Source of the DNA: Gluconacetobacter azotocaptans
GTDB taxonomy: Bacteria; Pseudomonadota; Alphaproteobacteria; Acetobacterales; Acetobacteraceae
Length of the DNA stretch: 42,458 nucleotides
Assembly (NCBI RefSeq): GCF_014174355.1
Contig: NZ_JABEQF010000021.1
Span: forward strand, 1-42,458
Direction of reading: 5' to 3'
This document shows, piece by piece, positions 24,679 through 33,186 of the stretch (positions within the stretch are counted from its first letter, which is position 1; every line of letters begins with the position of its first letter). A model generated the notes under the pieces. It worked only from the letters and a program-made list of their open reading frames with translations. It ran no database searches and was not told the origin of the DNA. The position numbers and the translations under genes are program-made.

Positions 24679-25800
24679 CTATTGCGCCACGAACGTGCCG
24701 ATCGTCCGATTGATATCGGCCGCCCGTTCCATCTGCGGCATATGTCCGACACCGGGCAGGATGTCGACGGTCACGGCCGGCGGCAGGCCGCCGGATTGCC
24801 GCACGGGCAGGATTTCGTCGTCCTCGCCCCACAGGATCAGCGCCCGGACGTCACCGCGTTCCAGGACCGGGCGCAGGTCGTCGGCCTGCCGTCCGTCGGG
24901 GAAGCAGGTGGCGGCGATCTGCATCAGGGCGGACACTGCTCCGTCGAGGCGCTTGTAGCGCAGGATGTCGTCCGCCATCTTGCGGCCGATCAGCGATTTG
25001 TCATGGACCAGGTAGCCCAGCACCGGCTGGATCGTCTTCTGGCGATCGGCCGTGATGAACCCGTTGATGAAATCCATGTTGATCTCCGGCCCCAGGCCGG
25101 CCGGGGCAATCAGCGCCAGCGAGGCCACCTTGTCCGGCGCCTGCCCGGCCAGGGCCAGCGCAATCGCGCCGCCCAGCGAATGGGCCACCAGGTGAGCCTT
25201 GCCGATGCCCAGATGGTCGAGCAGATCGATGGCGACGCCCGCGAGGAACGCGGGGCTGCCGTCGCCGACATCCTTCGCCGACCCGCCATGTCCGGGCAGG
25301 TCGAACGCGACGACCCGCCGCCCCTCCGCCAAGGCCGCGTGATTGAACATCCAGTTCGTCAGGTCGCCGCCGAAACCATGGATCAGCAGGACGGGCGTGG
25401 CGTCCCCGTGCCCCAGGTCGAGGACGCGCAGGGCGCGTCCCTTCACGTCGATCACCGTGGGCTCGGCGGCGGCGGCATCCTGCGCGTCCGCGTCATCGGT
25501 TGCGAATTCGGCGGTGAAGCGGGCGATGAAGGCATCGATGTCGGCGTCGGACACGTCGTCCTCCGCCAGAACGCCGATCAGGGCGCCCACCGGCAGAGTT
25601 TCGCCGTCCGACGCCACCTGGCGCAGTATGCCCGCGCCCGGGCTCTCATAGGCATTGGTGATCTTGCTGGTTTCGATGTCGGCCAGATCGTCGCCGGCCT
25701 TGACCCGGCTGCCGGGGCGGACCATCCACCCGGCCAGCTTGCCCTCGGTCATGGCCAGCCCGAACTTGGGCATGGTGATGGGGGTAATGGATGCGTTCAT
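24679..25800 (-). CDS. acoC: Acetoin dehydrogenase E2-like subunit AcoC (lipoyl-alpha/beta hydrolase)
   Basis: A 373-residue two-domain protein. Residues 7-80 are a lipoyl domain with the lipoylated Lys46 in ETSKI. Residues about 120-373 are an alpha/beta hydrolase fold with oxyanion motif HGFGG (141-145), nucleophile Ser208 in AHSLGG, acid Asp in WGEDDEI (near 327) and His353 in VGHMPQ. This architecture replaces the usual E2 catalytic domain and matches AcoC of acetoin cleavage systems. It accepts the hydroxyethyl/acetyl unit from the AcoAB E1 reaction. It is last in acoABC, separated from acoB by three bases. No dihydrolipoamide dehydrogenase gene is adjacent. Confidence 0.93.
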   Translation of the reverse strand: MNASITPITMPKFGLAMTEGKLAGWMVRPGSRVKAGDDLADIETSKITNAYESPGAGILRQVASDGETLPVGALIGVLAEDDVSDADIDAFIARFTAEFATDDADAQDAAAAEPTVIDVKGRALRVLDLGHGDATPVLLIHGFGGDLTNWMFNHAALAEGRRVVAFDLPGHGGSAKDVGDGSPAFLAGVAIDLLDHLGIGKAHLVAHSLGGAIALALAGQAPDKVASLALIAPAGLGPEINMDFINGFITADRQKTIQPVLGYLVHDKSLIGRKMADDILRYKRLDGAVSALMQIAATCFPDGRQADDLRPVLERGDVRALILWGEDDEILPVRQSGGLPPAVTVDILPGVGHMPQMERAADINRTIGTFVAQ

Positions 25801-25803
25801 GGC

Positions 25804-26832
25804 TCAGGCGATCTCCGGCACGCGATGACCCATGGCGGCTTTCACCGCCGCCTCGATCTTTTCGACGCTGGGCAGGTACAGATTTTCCAGGACCGAGGCG
25901 AACGGCACCGGGGTATGGGGCGGCATGACGCGGCGGATCGGGGCCTTCAGGGCATCGAACGCATATTCGGCCACCAGGGCCGAGACGTCGGCCGCCATGT
26001 TGCAGCGCGGGCTGGATTCATCGACGATCACCAGGCGCCCGGTATCGGCGACGCAATCGAGGATGGTGTCGGTATCCAGCGGTGACGTCGTGCGCGGGTC
26101 GATGACGGTACAGCTGATGCCCTGCCGTTCCAGACGGTCGGCGGCCTCGTTCGCCAGTTTCACCATCCGGCCGAAGGCCACGATCGTCAGGTCATCGCCC
26201 TCGCGGGTCAGGTTGGCTTCGCCGAACGGGATGGTATAGGCCTCGTCGGGGACCTCTTCCTCGTCGTCGTACATGACCTTGTGTTCCAGGAAGATGACCG
26301 GGTCATCGTCACGGATCGCCTCGATCAGCAGACCCTTGGCCTCGTAAGGGGAGGAAGGCACCACGACCTTCAGCCCCGGGATGTGGGTGAACAGGGGATA
26401 GAGCGCCTGGCTGTGCTGGGCGGCGGCGTTGAAGCCCGCGCCGAACATTGCCCGGATCACCAGGGGCGTGCGGGCCTTGCCGCCGAACATGTAGCGGAAC
26501 TTGGCCGCCTGGTTCATGATCTGGTCCAGGCAACAGCCGACGAAATCGACAAACATCAGTTCGGCGACCGGGCGCAGGCCGGTCGCGGCGGCGCCCGCCG
26601 CCGCACCGATATAGGATGCCTCGGTAATCGGGGTGTCCAGGACCCGGTCTTCGCCGAATTCGGTCAGCAGCCCCTTGGTGACGCCCAGGACGCCGCCCCA
26701 GGCGTCGACGGTGCCGGAGGTGCCGCCGTGTCCGCCCGCCACGTCCTCGCCCATCACGATCACACGCGGGTCGCGGCGCATTTCCTGCCGCAGGGCTTCG
26801 TTGATGGCCTGCCGAAAGCTTTTCTTGCTCAT
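25804..26832 (-). CDS. acoB: Acetoin dehydrogenase E1 beta subunit AcoB
   Basis: A 342-residue transketolase-like beta subunit, forming with AcoA a thiamine-diphosphate-dependent heterotetramer. Family motifs are VIVMGEDVAGGHGGTSG, RVLDTPITEASYIGAAAGAA, FVGCCLDQIMNQAAKFRYMF, and the C-terminal domain EVPDEAYTIPFGEA with VIDPRTTSPLDTDTIL. The start is preceded by AGGA within a normal distance. Sequence alone cannot rule out another 2-oxo acid, but the AcoC-type partner argues for acetoin. Spacing to acoA is 34 bases. Confidence 0.9.
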   Translation of the reverse strand: MSKKSFRQAINEALRQEMRRDPRVIVMGEDVAGGHGGTSGTVDAWGGVLGVTKGLLTEFGEDRVLDTPITEASYIGAAAGAAATGLRPVAELMFVDFVGCCLDQIMNQAAKFRYMFGGKARTPLVIRAMFGAGFNAAAQHSQALYPLFTHIPGLKVVVPSSPYEAKGLLIEAIRDDDPVIFLEHKVMYDDEEEVPDEAYTIPFGEANLTREGDDLTIVAFGRMVKLANEAADRLERQGISCTVIDPRTTSPLDTDTILDCVADTGRLVIVDESSPRCNMAADVSALVAEYAFDALKAPIRRVMPPHTPVPFASVLENLYLPSVEKIEAAVKAAMGHRVPEIA

Positions 26833-26866
26833 TTTTCTTGATTCCTGCGTTCTGGGTCAGGCGCGA

Positions 26867-27832
26867 TCAGTACCGGACATAGACGTCGGCCAGCAGATCG
26901 GCAGCTTCGGGCAGGGGGGCCTGCTTGGCGGCGATCACAGCGCTTTCGATCTCGTCGCGGACGGCACTGTCGATATCGTCCAGTTCGGTGCCGTCCAGCA
27001 GTCCCGCCTGGGTGACGCGCGTGCGGAAGATCGTCAGGCAGTCGTGGTCCGCGCGGGCCGCGGCGACCTCGCCGGAGGCGCGATAGGTCATGGCGTCGCC
27101 CTCGAAATGTCCGTACCAGCGGGCCAGGCGGACATGCAGCATCGCCGGCCCGTTACCCGCGCGGGCATGGGCGATGGCCTCGCCCGCCGCCTGGTGGACG
27201 GCGAAGAAGTCCGTGCCGTCGCATTCCAGGTACGGCATCCCGAACCCCTCGGCCCGGGCCTTCTGCGATCCCGCGCAGGCATAGGACGCGCCGGTGGCCT
27301 CGCCATATCCGTTGTCTTCCAGCACGAAGACCGCGGGAAGGCGCCAGACGGTCGCCAGGTTGAGGCTTTCCAGCGTGCTGCCTTCGTTCGACGCGCCGTC
27401 CCCGTAGAACGCGACGGCGACCGCGCCGTTCTTCAGCGTCTTGTGTGACAGCGCGGCCCCGCAGATCAGCGGCGGCCCGCCGCCGACGATGCCGTTGGCG
27501 CCCAGCATGCCCCGCGACAGGTCGGCGATGTGCATCGACCCGCCCTTGCCCTGGCAGACGCCCGTACGGCGGCCGTAGATCTCGGCCATCATGCCCGCGA
27601 CCTCGACCCCCTTGGCGATGCAATGGCCATGTCCGCGATGGGTGCTGGCAATGGTGTCCTGGTCGGTCAGGTTGGCGCAGACCCCGACGCCCGAGGCTTC
27701 CTCGCCGCAATAGAGATGAACAAAGCCCGGGATCTCACCCGTGGCGAATTCGACATGCAACCGTTCCTCGAAATCGCGGATGGTCCGCATCGCGCGGTAC
27801 GAACGGAGCAGCGTTTCCCTTGCAATCTGCAT
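26867..27832 (-). CDS. acoA: Acetoin dehydrogenase E1 alpha subunit AcoA
   Basis: A 321-residue E1 alpha subunit, TPP-dependent. The thiamine diphosphate/Mg motif is seen as YGDGASNEGS followed about 20 residues later by FVLEDNGYGEAT, and the substrate-channel region as THRGHGHCIAKG and GKGGSMHIADL. First gene of the aco operon. The start at 27832 is preceded by AAGGAAG. In the divergent direction lies the AcoR-like regulator, with a palindrome between them. The enzyme is expected to cleave acetoin into acetaldehyde and acetyl-CoA together with AcoB, AcoC and an E3 encoded elsewhere. Confidence 0.92.
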   Translation of the reverse strand: MQIARETLLRSYRAMRTIRDFEERLHVEFATGEIPGFVHLYCGEEASGVGVCANLTDQDTIASTHRGHGHCIAKGVEVAGMMAEIYGRRTGVCQGKGGSMHIADLSRGMLGANGIVGGGPPLICGAALSHKTLKNGAVAVAFYGDGASNEGSTLESLNLATVWRLPAVFVLEDNGYGEATGASYACAGSQKARAEGFGMPYLECDGTDFFAVHQAAGEAIAHARAGNGPAMLHVRLARWYGHFEGDAMTYRASGEVAAARADHDCLTIFRTRVTQAGLLDGTELDDIDSAVRDEIESAVIAAKQAPLPEAADLLADVYVRY

Positions 27833-27977
27833 TGGAAATCTTCCTTGTTTTTATTGCGGGGAATCGGTCCGGCCCCGCCGTCGCGCTTCCCCTCCCCGGA
27901 AGAAAACGCCCGAAAGGGACACAAGAGAAGAATGCCTGTTATTCATTTCACGTATATGTGACGGCAGCGGCATGAAG

Positions 27978-27995
27978 TGTCGCGGGACTGCGACA
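27978..27995. promoter_or_regulatory. 18-bp palindrome between acoA and the AcoR-like gene
   Basis: TGTCGC (27978-27983) and GCGACA (27990-27995) are perfect arms around GGGACT. It lies in the 194-base divergent region, 32 bases before the regulator start and about 150 from the acoA start. Symmetric TGTC/GACA sites fit a dimeric Fis-type helix-turn-helix, so autoregulation and aco control are inferred. Confidence 0.55.
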
Positions 27996-28026
27996 GGGTG
28001 GTCCGGCTAGGCTGGCGCCTGTCGGC

Positions 28027-28995
28027 ATGACCGTCTGGACGAAGCGGATGACACATTCTTACAGCGCGTTTGCCGGAGCGGTGCCGGCTATCGGCGATGG
28101 CGGCGGCGCCATCCTTGACGCCTCATGGCGGCGATGCGGCGATTATGCGCTCGACCCCTCGCGTCCGGGCCTGACGGACCTGCTGACGAGCGTGGAACTG
28201 CGCCGGTCCTGCGAGGAGGCCGGCCCGCTGCTGCGCTTTGCCGACCCTGAACTGGACCGGCTGCACGGGATTGTGGGCGGGCTGGAGTACGCGGTACTGC
28301 TGGCCGATCCGGCCGGAGTGGTCCTGACGCGCCGAACCGCCATGGCGACCGAACGGGGATGCCGACGCTGGCATTTATGGCCCGGCGCGATCTGGAGCGA
28401 GCAGAACGAAGGCACGAACGGCATCGGCACCTGCCTGGCCGAAGGGCGGGCGGTAACGGTGCATATGAACCAGCACTGGCGCGTAGGCCTGCGCTACCTG
28501 ACCTGCACCGCCGTTCCGGTCCATGACGCGCTGGGACGTCTGGCCGGTGCGCTGGACGCCAGTTGCATCCGCCCCGATTCCGACGGGCGGGAGTCCGCGC
28601 TGATCCGGATGGCGATCACCGATTCTGCCCGGAGGATCGAATCCCGTTGTTTCATGGATCTGTACCGCGGGCACACCATCGTCACGATGGGTGATGGTGA
28701 GGGCAGTTCCGCGCCGATGCTGGCACTGGACGACGATCGGCGGGTGGTCGGGGCAACGCATGCAGCGCGATTGCGGCTGGGGCTTCCGCCGGGGGACCCG
28801 CTGAGTTTCTGCCTGACGGAAAGCGCGCGATCCGCCGAGGCGCCAGGATTCCGGACCGCCGAAAAGGCGGTCATCCAGGCAGCGCTGACGACCTCGCGCG
28901 GCAATGTCACGGTCGCGGCGCGCGGCCTGGGGATCAGCCGTTCGACCCTGCACCGCAAGATCCGTGCCCTGGCGCTGGCGGATGCGGAATCGTGA
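28027..28995 (+). CDS. AcoR-like GAF-Fis regulator lacking the AAA+ domain
   Basis: A 322-residue protein homologous to the two ends of acetoin-responsive AcoR: an N-terminal part with LDASWRRCGDYALDP and a GAF sensory domain (about 55-215; WSEQNEGTNGIGTCLAEGRA, HWRVGLRYLTCTAVPVHDAL), then at the C-terminus a Fis-type helix-turn-helix (VIQAALTTSRGNVTVAARGL, ISRSTLHRKIRAL). The roughly 240-residue sigma-54-interacting AAA+ domain (GAFTGA motif) found in AcoR is absent; no Walker motifs occur. Control is therefore probably sigma-54 independent. It is divergent from acoABC, and an in-frame ATG at 28048 is an alternative start. Confidence 0.85.
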   Translation: MTVWTKRMTHSYSAFAGAVPAIGDGGGAILDASWRRCGDYALDPSRPGLTDLLTSVELRRSCEEAGPLLRFADPELDRLHGIVGGLEYAVLLADPAGVVLTRRTAMATERGCRRWHLWPGAIWSEQNEGTNGIGTCLAEGRAVTVHMNQHWRVGLRYLTCTAVPVHDALGRLAGALDASCIRPDSDGRESALIRMAITDSARRIESRCFMDLYRGHTIVTMGDGEGSSAPMLALDDDRRVVGATHAARLRLGLPPGDPLSFCLTESARSAEAPGFRTAEKAVIQAALTTSRGNVTVAARGLGISRSTLHRKIRALALADAES

Positions 28996-29207
28996 GAAGA
29001 GATCGGGCGCGATAGCGGCAGAATTCGCCGAAAGACCGCAGTGCTTACTTTCACGACAAATTAATAGTTTGCGGCGACGATATTCTTTCTTATGGGATAA
29101 ATGCAGGTCCTGTAAGGAGGGTCGATGCGTAAGTCGCGCGTGTGCCGGGTTACTTTCCCGGCCGAGTTCAATGCTGGAGTCATCTCCCGCCGGAGCGTCA
29201 GCCTACA
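28996..29207. promoter_or_regulatory. Leader region of the GGDEF-EAL gene
   Basis: About 210 bases between the AcoR-like stop and the GGDEF-EAL start. It has an AT-rich stretch at 29050-29100 suitable for a promoter and a very strong Shine-Dalgarno (TAAGGAGG at 29113-29120) that serves a separate short ORF rather than the GGDEF-EAL frame. No terminator or riboswitch motif was recognised. Confidence 0.5.
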
Positions 29208-29214
29208 ATGCTGA
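29125..29214 (+). CDS. Candidate 29-residue leader peptide coupled to the GGDEF-EAL gene
   Basis: An ATG four bases after TAAGGAGG opens 29 codons (MRKSRVCRVTFPAEFNAG then VISRRSVSLQC) and stops at TGA 29212-29214. That stop sits between two candidate starts of the GGDEF-EAL protein (ATG 29208 and ATG 29214, the latter as TGATG). The GGDEF-EAL starts have no ribosome binding site of their own, so translation would rely on the leader. A sequencing frameshift that would fuse the two frames is the main alternative. No family recognised. Confidence 0.4.
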   Translation: MRKSRVCRVTFPAEFNAGVISRRSVSLQC

Positions 29215-31298
29215 TGAGAAGTCTGGCCACCTATGTTCCCGCCTGCGCGCCCGAGACGCGCGGAGCGGTCATTCTCGAACTGTTTCAGAATGCGCCGGAT
29301 CTCACGCTCGTTCCCGTCGTCGATGACGCCGGAGGCGCGGTAGGGCTGATCGAACGGGAAATGTTCTTCCTGCGTATCGCCGGAAAATTCGGCCATGCGC
29401 TGTTTGCGGGCAGGCCGGTCTCCTTGCTCATGGACGCCAGGCCAATGGTTGTGGAAGCATCGGTCGCACTGGCCGATTTTATGGCGGATACGCTCTCGAT
29501 CCGCCCCTCTGAGATGCAGAACGGCTTCATCGTCACCGAAAACGGGAAATATAGCGGGGTAGGCTCGATCCTCGATCTGGTCAGGGCGGCACACGCCCAT
29601 GCCCAGCGCAGTGCCGACGCGCTGCGGCAGGTGACGGAGCAGCTCCAGGCCGCCAACGACAGAATTTCCCGCGACAAACTGTTCATCGATACGGTGGTCC
29701 AGAATATCCCGTCCGCCGTGATCGTCATGTCGGCGCAGGATCGGCGCCTGGCGGTCGTCAATCGCGCCGCGGAAAAAATTCTCGGCCTGGCGCGTGCCGA
29801 CATGCTGGGCAGGGAACTGGGCGAGATCTTCCCGGCCGAGGAAGGGGTGGCGTGCCTGGTGCGTGGCGATGGGGCGTCCGGCTCGGAGGACGAACAGACC
29901 ATACAGGACCAGGACGGAAACGAGCGCCATTTCGTCACGCGGCAGACCGATATTGCGGACGAAACCGGGGCCGCCCTGTGGTCGCTTTGCGTTATCGAGG
30001 ATGTCACGGGCAATCGGCAGGCGCAGGCGCGTATCGAGCGTCTGGCGCATTGCGACGCCCTGACGGGCCTCGCCAATCGTTCGCTGTTCGGGCTTGTTCT
30101 GGCCAGAATGTGCGCGCCGGGCGGTAGCGGGACACTGCTGATCATCGATCTGGATTATTTCAAGGCGGTCAACGACGTCTACGGCCATGCGATGGGGGAC
30201 CATCTGCTGCGGCTGGTCGCCCAGCGGCTGCGCAGCGTCAGCCGCGAGGGCGAACTGATCGCCCGCCTTGGGGGGGACGAGTTCGCCATCATCTGGTCCT
30301 CGGCGCCCGCTCCGGACGAGTTGGCTCGACGCGCAAACGGCATCGTCGAAACACTCAGCCTGCCCTATGTGATCGACGGGCAGCATGTGGTCATCGGCGC
30401 CTCCATCGGTTCGGCGTGCTTCCCCGTCGATGCCGCCAGGTCCGAAACCCTGTTGCAATATGCCGACATGGCGCTTTACCGCGCGAAAAATCGTGGGCGC
30501 AACAAATTCCAGGCGTTCACCGCCGAACTCTATGACGAGCTTCAGAGCCGCGTGAGGAACGAGCGCGAATTGCGCAACGCGATTGCGACGGAGGGCCTCC
30601 TGCTGCATTTCCAGCCCATGTACCGGGCTGCGGACAATGCGATCTGTGGATGCGAGGCACTGGTCAGGTGGCGCCATCCGGGTCGGGGGCTTGTCGCGCC
30701 CGACGAATTCATAGGGCTTGCGGAGGAATGCGGCGCCATTCACGAATTGGGGGAATGGGTGCTGCGCGCGGCCTGCCGCGAGGCGGCGGCCTGGCCGGGG
30801 CAGATGAAGCTCGCGGTCAATGTATCGCCAGTCCAGTTCCGCGATCCCAAGCTGGCCCTGCGCGTCGCCTCCGTCCTCGCCGAGACCGGCTTTCCGGCGC
30901 AGCGTCTGGAAATCGAGATCACCGAAAACGTTCTCTTGAACAATGATTCGGCCAACAAGAAGATACTGGCGGCACTCAGCGCCATGGGGTGCAGCGTCGT
31001 GCTCGACGACTTCGGGGTGGGCTATTCGTCGCTGGGCTATCTGGGGTCGTTCAACTTCCAGAAGATCAAGATTGATCGCAGTTTCATCAACGATTCGTCG
31101 ACGAAGCGGGCGCGCGGCATCATCCAGGCGATCACGGGACTGGCGCGCAGCATGGATATTCCCACAACCGCCGAAGGGGTCGAGACCGCCGAACAGCTCT
31201 CCTGGCTCAGGGAGGTCGGGTGCGCCGAAGTGCAGGGCTTCTTCCTGGCGCGCCCCGGCCCGGCGGACATGATCCATGCCTTGTTGAACGCGTCCTGA
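29208..31298 (+). CDS. GGDEF-EAL cyclic-di-GMP protein with N-terminal CBS-like and PAS domains
   Basis: A 696-residue signalling protein. Residues about 1-130 resemble a CBS-type sensor (LVPVVDDAGGAVGLIEREMF, NGFIVTENGKYSGVG); about 150-275 a PAS domain (FIDTVVQNIPSAVIVMSAQD, RAAEKILGLARADMLG); then GGDEF (RLGGDEF near 356) and EAL (CEALVRW near 482, ITENVLL, DDFGVGYSS, KIDRSF, AEGVET, QGFF). The active-site residues for both cyclase and phosphodiesterase are present, so the net activity is not predictable; the RxxD inhibitory site is degenerate (REGE). No transmembrane helix, so it is cytoplasmic. It may tune cellulose or pilus behaviour; the link is inference. ATG 29214 is an alternative start. 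Confidence 0.9.
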   Translation: MLMRSLATYVPACAPETRGAVILELFQNAPDLTLVPVVDDAGGAVGLIEREMFFLRIAGKFGHALFAGRPVSLLMDARPMVVEASVALADFMADTLSIRPSEMQNGFIVTENGKYSGVGSILDLVRAAHAHAQRSADALRQVTEQLQAANDRISRDKLFIDTVVQNIPSAVIVMSAQDRRLAVVNRAAEKILGLARADMLGRELGEIFPAEEGVACLVRGDGASGSEDEQTIQDQDGNERHFVTRQTDIADETGAALWSLCVIEDVTGNRQAQARIERLAHCDALTGLANRSLFGLVLARMCAPGGSGTLLIIDLDYFKAVNDVYGHAMGDHLLRLVAQRLRSVSREGELIARLGGDEFAIIWSSAPAPDELARRANGIVETLSLPYVIDGQHVVIGASIGSACFPVDAARSETLLQYADMALYRAKNRGRNKFQAFTAELYDELQSRVRNERELRNAIATEGLLLHFQPMYRAADNAICGCEALVRWRHPGRGLVAPDEFIGLAEECGAIHELGEWVLRAACREAAAWPGQMKLAVNVSPVQFRDPKLALRVASVLAETGFPAQRLEIEITENVLLNNDSANKKILAALSAMGCSVVLDDFGVGYSSLGYLGSFNFQKIKIDRSFINDSSTKRARGIIQAITGLARSMDIPTTAEGVETAEQLSWLREVGCAEVQGFFLARPGPADMIHALLNAS

Positions 31299-31325
31299 AA
31301 GGCCGGGGAGAGGCCCGCCCCCTCT

Positions 31326-32246
31326 TTAGTGACGTTTGCCCGTGTGGCCCTGCACGCCGTCCCGGACGCCGCGATACAGATAGCGCAGGGCGGTCCCGCG
31401 CGGCGTCTGCCGGATGGCGGTCAGTGCGTAGCGCGCGATCCGCAGCACGATGGACGGGATCGAGTACGGGGGCCTCGAACTGAAACGCCTGCGCGACAGG
31501 ATCAGGTTACGGACCAGATAATAGATCTTCCACGGCGGCAGGGCCCCCGGCGCGGCCGGAACGTCATGCGTGAAGACGATTTCGGGCGAATAACGGATCC
31601 TGATCCCCTGCCGCGTCAGGTCGTAGGCATAATACAGATCGTCGAAATACAGGAACAGGCTGTCGTCTATGGCGTCGCAGGTCGGGCGCAGGACGTCGTT
31701 GTCCAGGATCAACCCCACGAACGAGAAACTGCCGACCGTGCTGGCGTGCGACGGATCCAGCCGGGGACGCCGGCCGACGAACGGGGCCAGGATATCCCCC
31801 AGCGTGCTTTGCGGCAGGGTGACGTAGGGCAGGTTCATCCGGCAGGGGACGCCGCGCCCGTCGACCACCTTGCAGCAATAGGCCCGCCATGGGGTGGCCT
31901 GGACGGAGGCGAAGCGTTCGATCAGGTCGGGGGGCGGGGCGGCGTCGTCGTCATAGAAGACCACCCAGTCGATGTCGCGCTGTCCGGCAAGATAGCGTGC
32001 GCCCTGCCGGAAGCCGCCGGCACCACCGATATTGCCGGGAAGGCTCAGGACGTGCAGCCGGGGATCGTCCAGGGTTGCAAGCCACGCGCCGGTTCCGTCG
32101 TCCGAGGCGTTGTCGACGATGACGATGCGTTCGAACCCCACCCGCACCGAGGCGGCCCAGCAGGCCTTCAGCTTGTCCAGCCGGTTGCAGGTCACGATCA
32201 GGGCGGCGATCGCCATGGATGTCGTGCTCTGCCCCGGGGCTGTCAT
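31326..32246 (-). CDS. GT2-family glycosyltransferase
   Basis: A 306-residue inverting glycosyltransferase. It has the GT-A nucleotide-binding start AIAALIVTCNRLDKLKACW, IVIVDNASDDGTGAWL, the GNIGGAGGFRQGA motif, and a DDD metal site in VVFYDDDAAPPPDLIERF, followed by the acceptor region GSFSFVGLIL with DDLYYAYDL and the tail THDVPAAPGALPPWKIYYLV. This resembles rhamnosyl- or galactofuranosyl-type transferases. The start at 32246 leaves eight bases after the folD stop; the frame continues upstream but overlaps folD. It ends 27 bases from the convergent GGDEF-EAL gene. The sugar and acceptor are unknown. Confidence 0.85.
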   Translation of the reverse strand: MTAPGQSTTSMAIAALIVTCNRLDKLKACWAASVRVGFERIVIVDNASDDGTGAWLATLDDPRLHVLSLPGNIGGAGGFRQGARYLAGQRDIDWVVFYDDDAAPPPDLIERFASVQATPWRAYCCKVVDGRGVPCRMNLPYVTLPQSTLGDILAPFVGRRPRLDPSHASTVGSFSFVGLILDNDVLRPTCDAIDDSLFLYFDDLYYAYDLTRQGIRIRYSPEIVFTHDVPAAPGALPPWKIYYLVRNLILSRRRFSSRPPYSIPSIVLRIARYALTAIRQTPRGTALRYLYRGVRDGVQGHTGKRH

Positions 32247-32254
32247 AATGGGTG

Positions 32255-33169
32255 TCAGGCGGCCGAACGGGGCATACGGCCGATATGCTCGCGTGCGGCC
32301 TCCACCGTGTTGCGCAGCAGGCAGGCGATGGTCATCGGGCCGATCCCGCCGGGTACGGGGGTGATGCGGCCGGCGACGGCGCTGACTTCGTCGAAGGCGA
32401 CATCGCCCACGATCTTCGGACCGTCGGCGGTCTGGATGCGGTTGATGCCGACGTCGATGACCGTGGCACCGGGCTTGATCCAGTCGCGGCGCACCAGGCC
32501 CGGCCTGCCGGCGGCCACGACCACGATGTCGGCGCGCCGGGCTTCCGCGGCGACGTCCTGCGTTTTCTGATGGGTCAGCACCACGGTGCATTTCTCGCGC
32601 AGCAGCAGGCGCGCCATCGGCTTGCCGACGATGTTGGAGCACCCGATGATGACGGCATGCAACCCCGCCAGCGACCCCAGTTCCGCCTTCAGCAGCATCA
32701 GGCAACCCAGCGGCGTGCAGGGCACCATGCCGTCGGTCCGGCCGTTGGCCAGCTTGCCGGCATTGACGATGTGGAACCCGTCCACGTCCTTTGACGGGTC
32801 GATGGCGTCCAGCACGGTGGTGGCGTCGATCTGCGGCGGCAGCGGAAGCTGGACCAGGATGCCGTGCACCGCCGGATCGCGGTTCAGGGCGTCGATCACG
32901 GCCAGCACGTCCTGCCGGCTGGCCGAGGCCGGCAGCCGGTGTGCGAACGAGGCCATGCCGGCGGCCTCGGTCTTGCGGATCTTGCTGCGGACATAGATGG
33001 CGCTGGCCGGGTCGTCGCCGACCAGCACGACGGCCAGGCCGGGCCGGATGCCGTGGGCCGCGACCATGGCGGCCACGTCGACCGCGATTTCGGCGACCAG
33101 GCCGGCCGCGAAGGCCTTGCCGTCGATCAGTTGCGCGGTCGGTGATGGGGCGTGGTTCGTAAGGAGCAT
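32255..33169 (-). CDS. folD: Methylenetetrahydrofolate dehydrogenase/cyclohydrolase FolD
   Basis: A 304-residue bifunctional enzyme interconverting methylene-, methenyl- and 10-formyl-tetrahydrofolate with NADP. Signatures are the substrate motif [14 protein letters not shown] with catalytic Lys, [20 protein letters not shown], the Rossmann segment [20 protein letters not shown], and the C-terminal [21 protein letters not shown]. The start ATG has AAGGAG-like spacing context and the family length. It is downstream of purU in the same direction (17 bases), linking formyl-folate supply to purine synthesis. Confidence 0.96.
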   Translation of the reverse strand: MLLTNHAPSPTAQLIDGKAFAAGLVAEIAVDVAAMVAAHGIRPGLAVVLVGDDPASAIYVRSKIRKTEAAGMASFAHRLPASASRQDVLAVIDALNRDPAVHGILVQLPLPPQIDATTVLDAIDPSKDVDGFHIVNAGKLANGRTDGMVPCTPLGCLMLLKAELGSLAGLHAVIIGCSNIVGKPMARLLLREKCTVVLTHQKTQDVAAEARRADIVVVAAGRPGLVRRDWIKPGATVIDVGINRIQTADGPKIVGDVAFDEVSAVAGRITPVPGGIGPMTIACLLRNTVEAAREHIGRMPRSAA

Positions 33170-33186
33170 TGTCGATATCCGTTCCG

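Noticed and set aside
24559-26085. 508-codon plus-strand ORF over acoC/acoB
   Set aside because: It is antisense to two well-supported genes and shows no family pattern.
27833-28026. Sigma-54 promoter for acoA
   Set aside because: No TGGCAC-N5-TTGC-like pair was seen on the minus strand, and the regulator lacks the AAA+ domain.
28996-29207. A cyclic-di-GMP riboswitch before the GGDEF-EAL gene
   Set aside because: I looked for the conserved GEMM pattern (GNRA tetraloop and GCC receptor with CAAA segments) and did not find it.
31299-31325. Possible shared terminator between the GGDEF-EAL and GT2 genes
   Set aside because: The best stem (AGAGG/CCTCT) is five pairs and imperfectly placed; not convincing.
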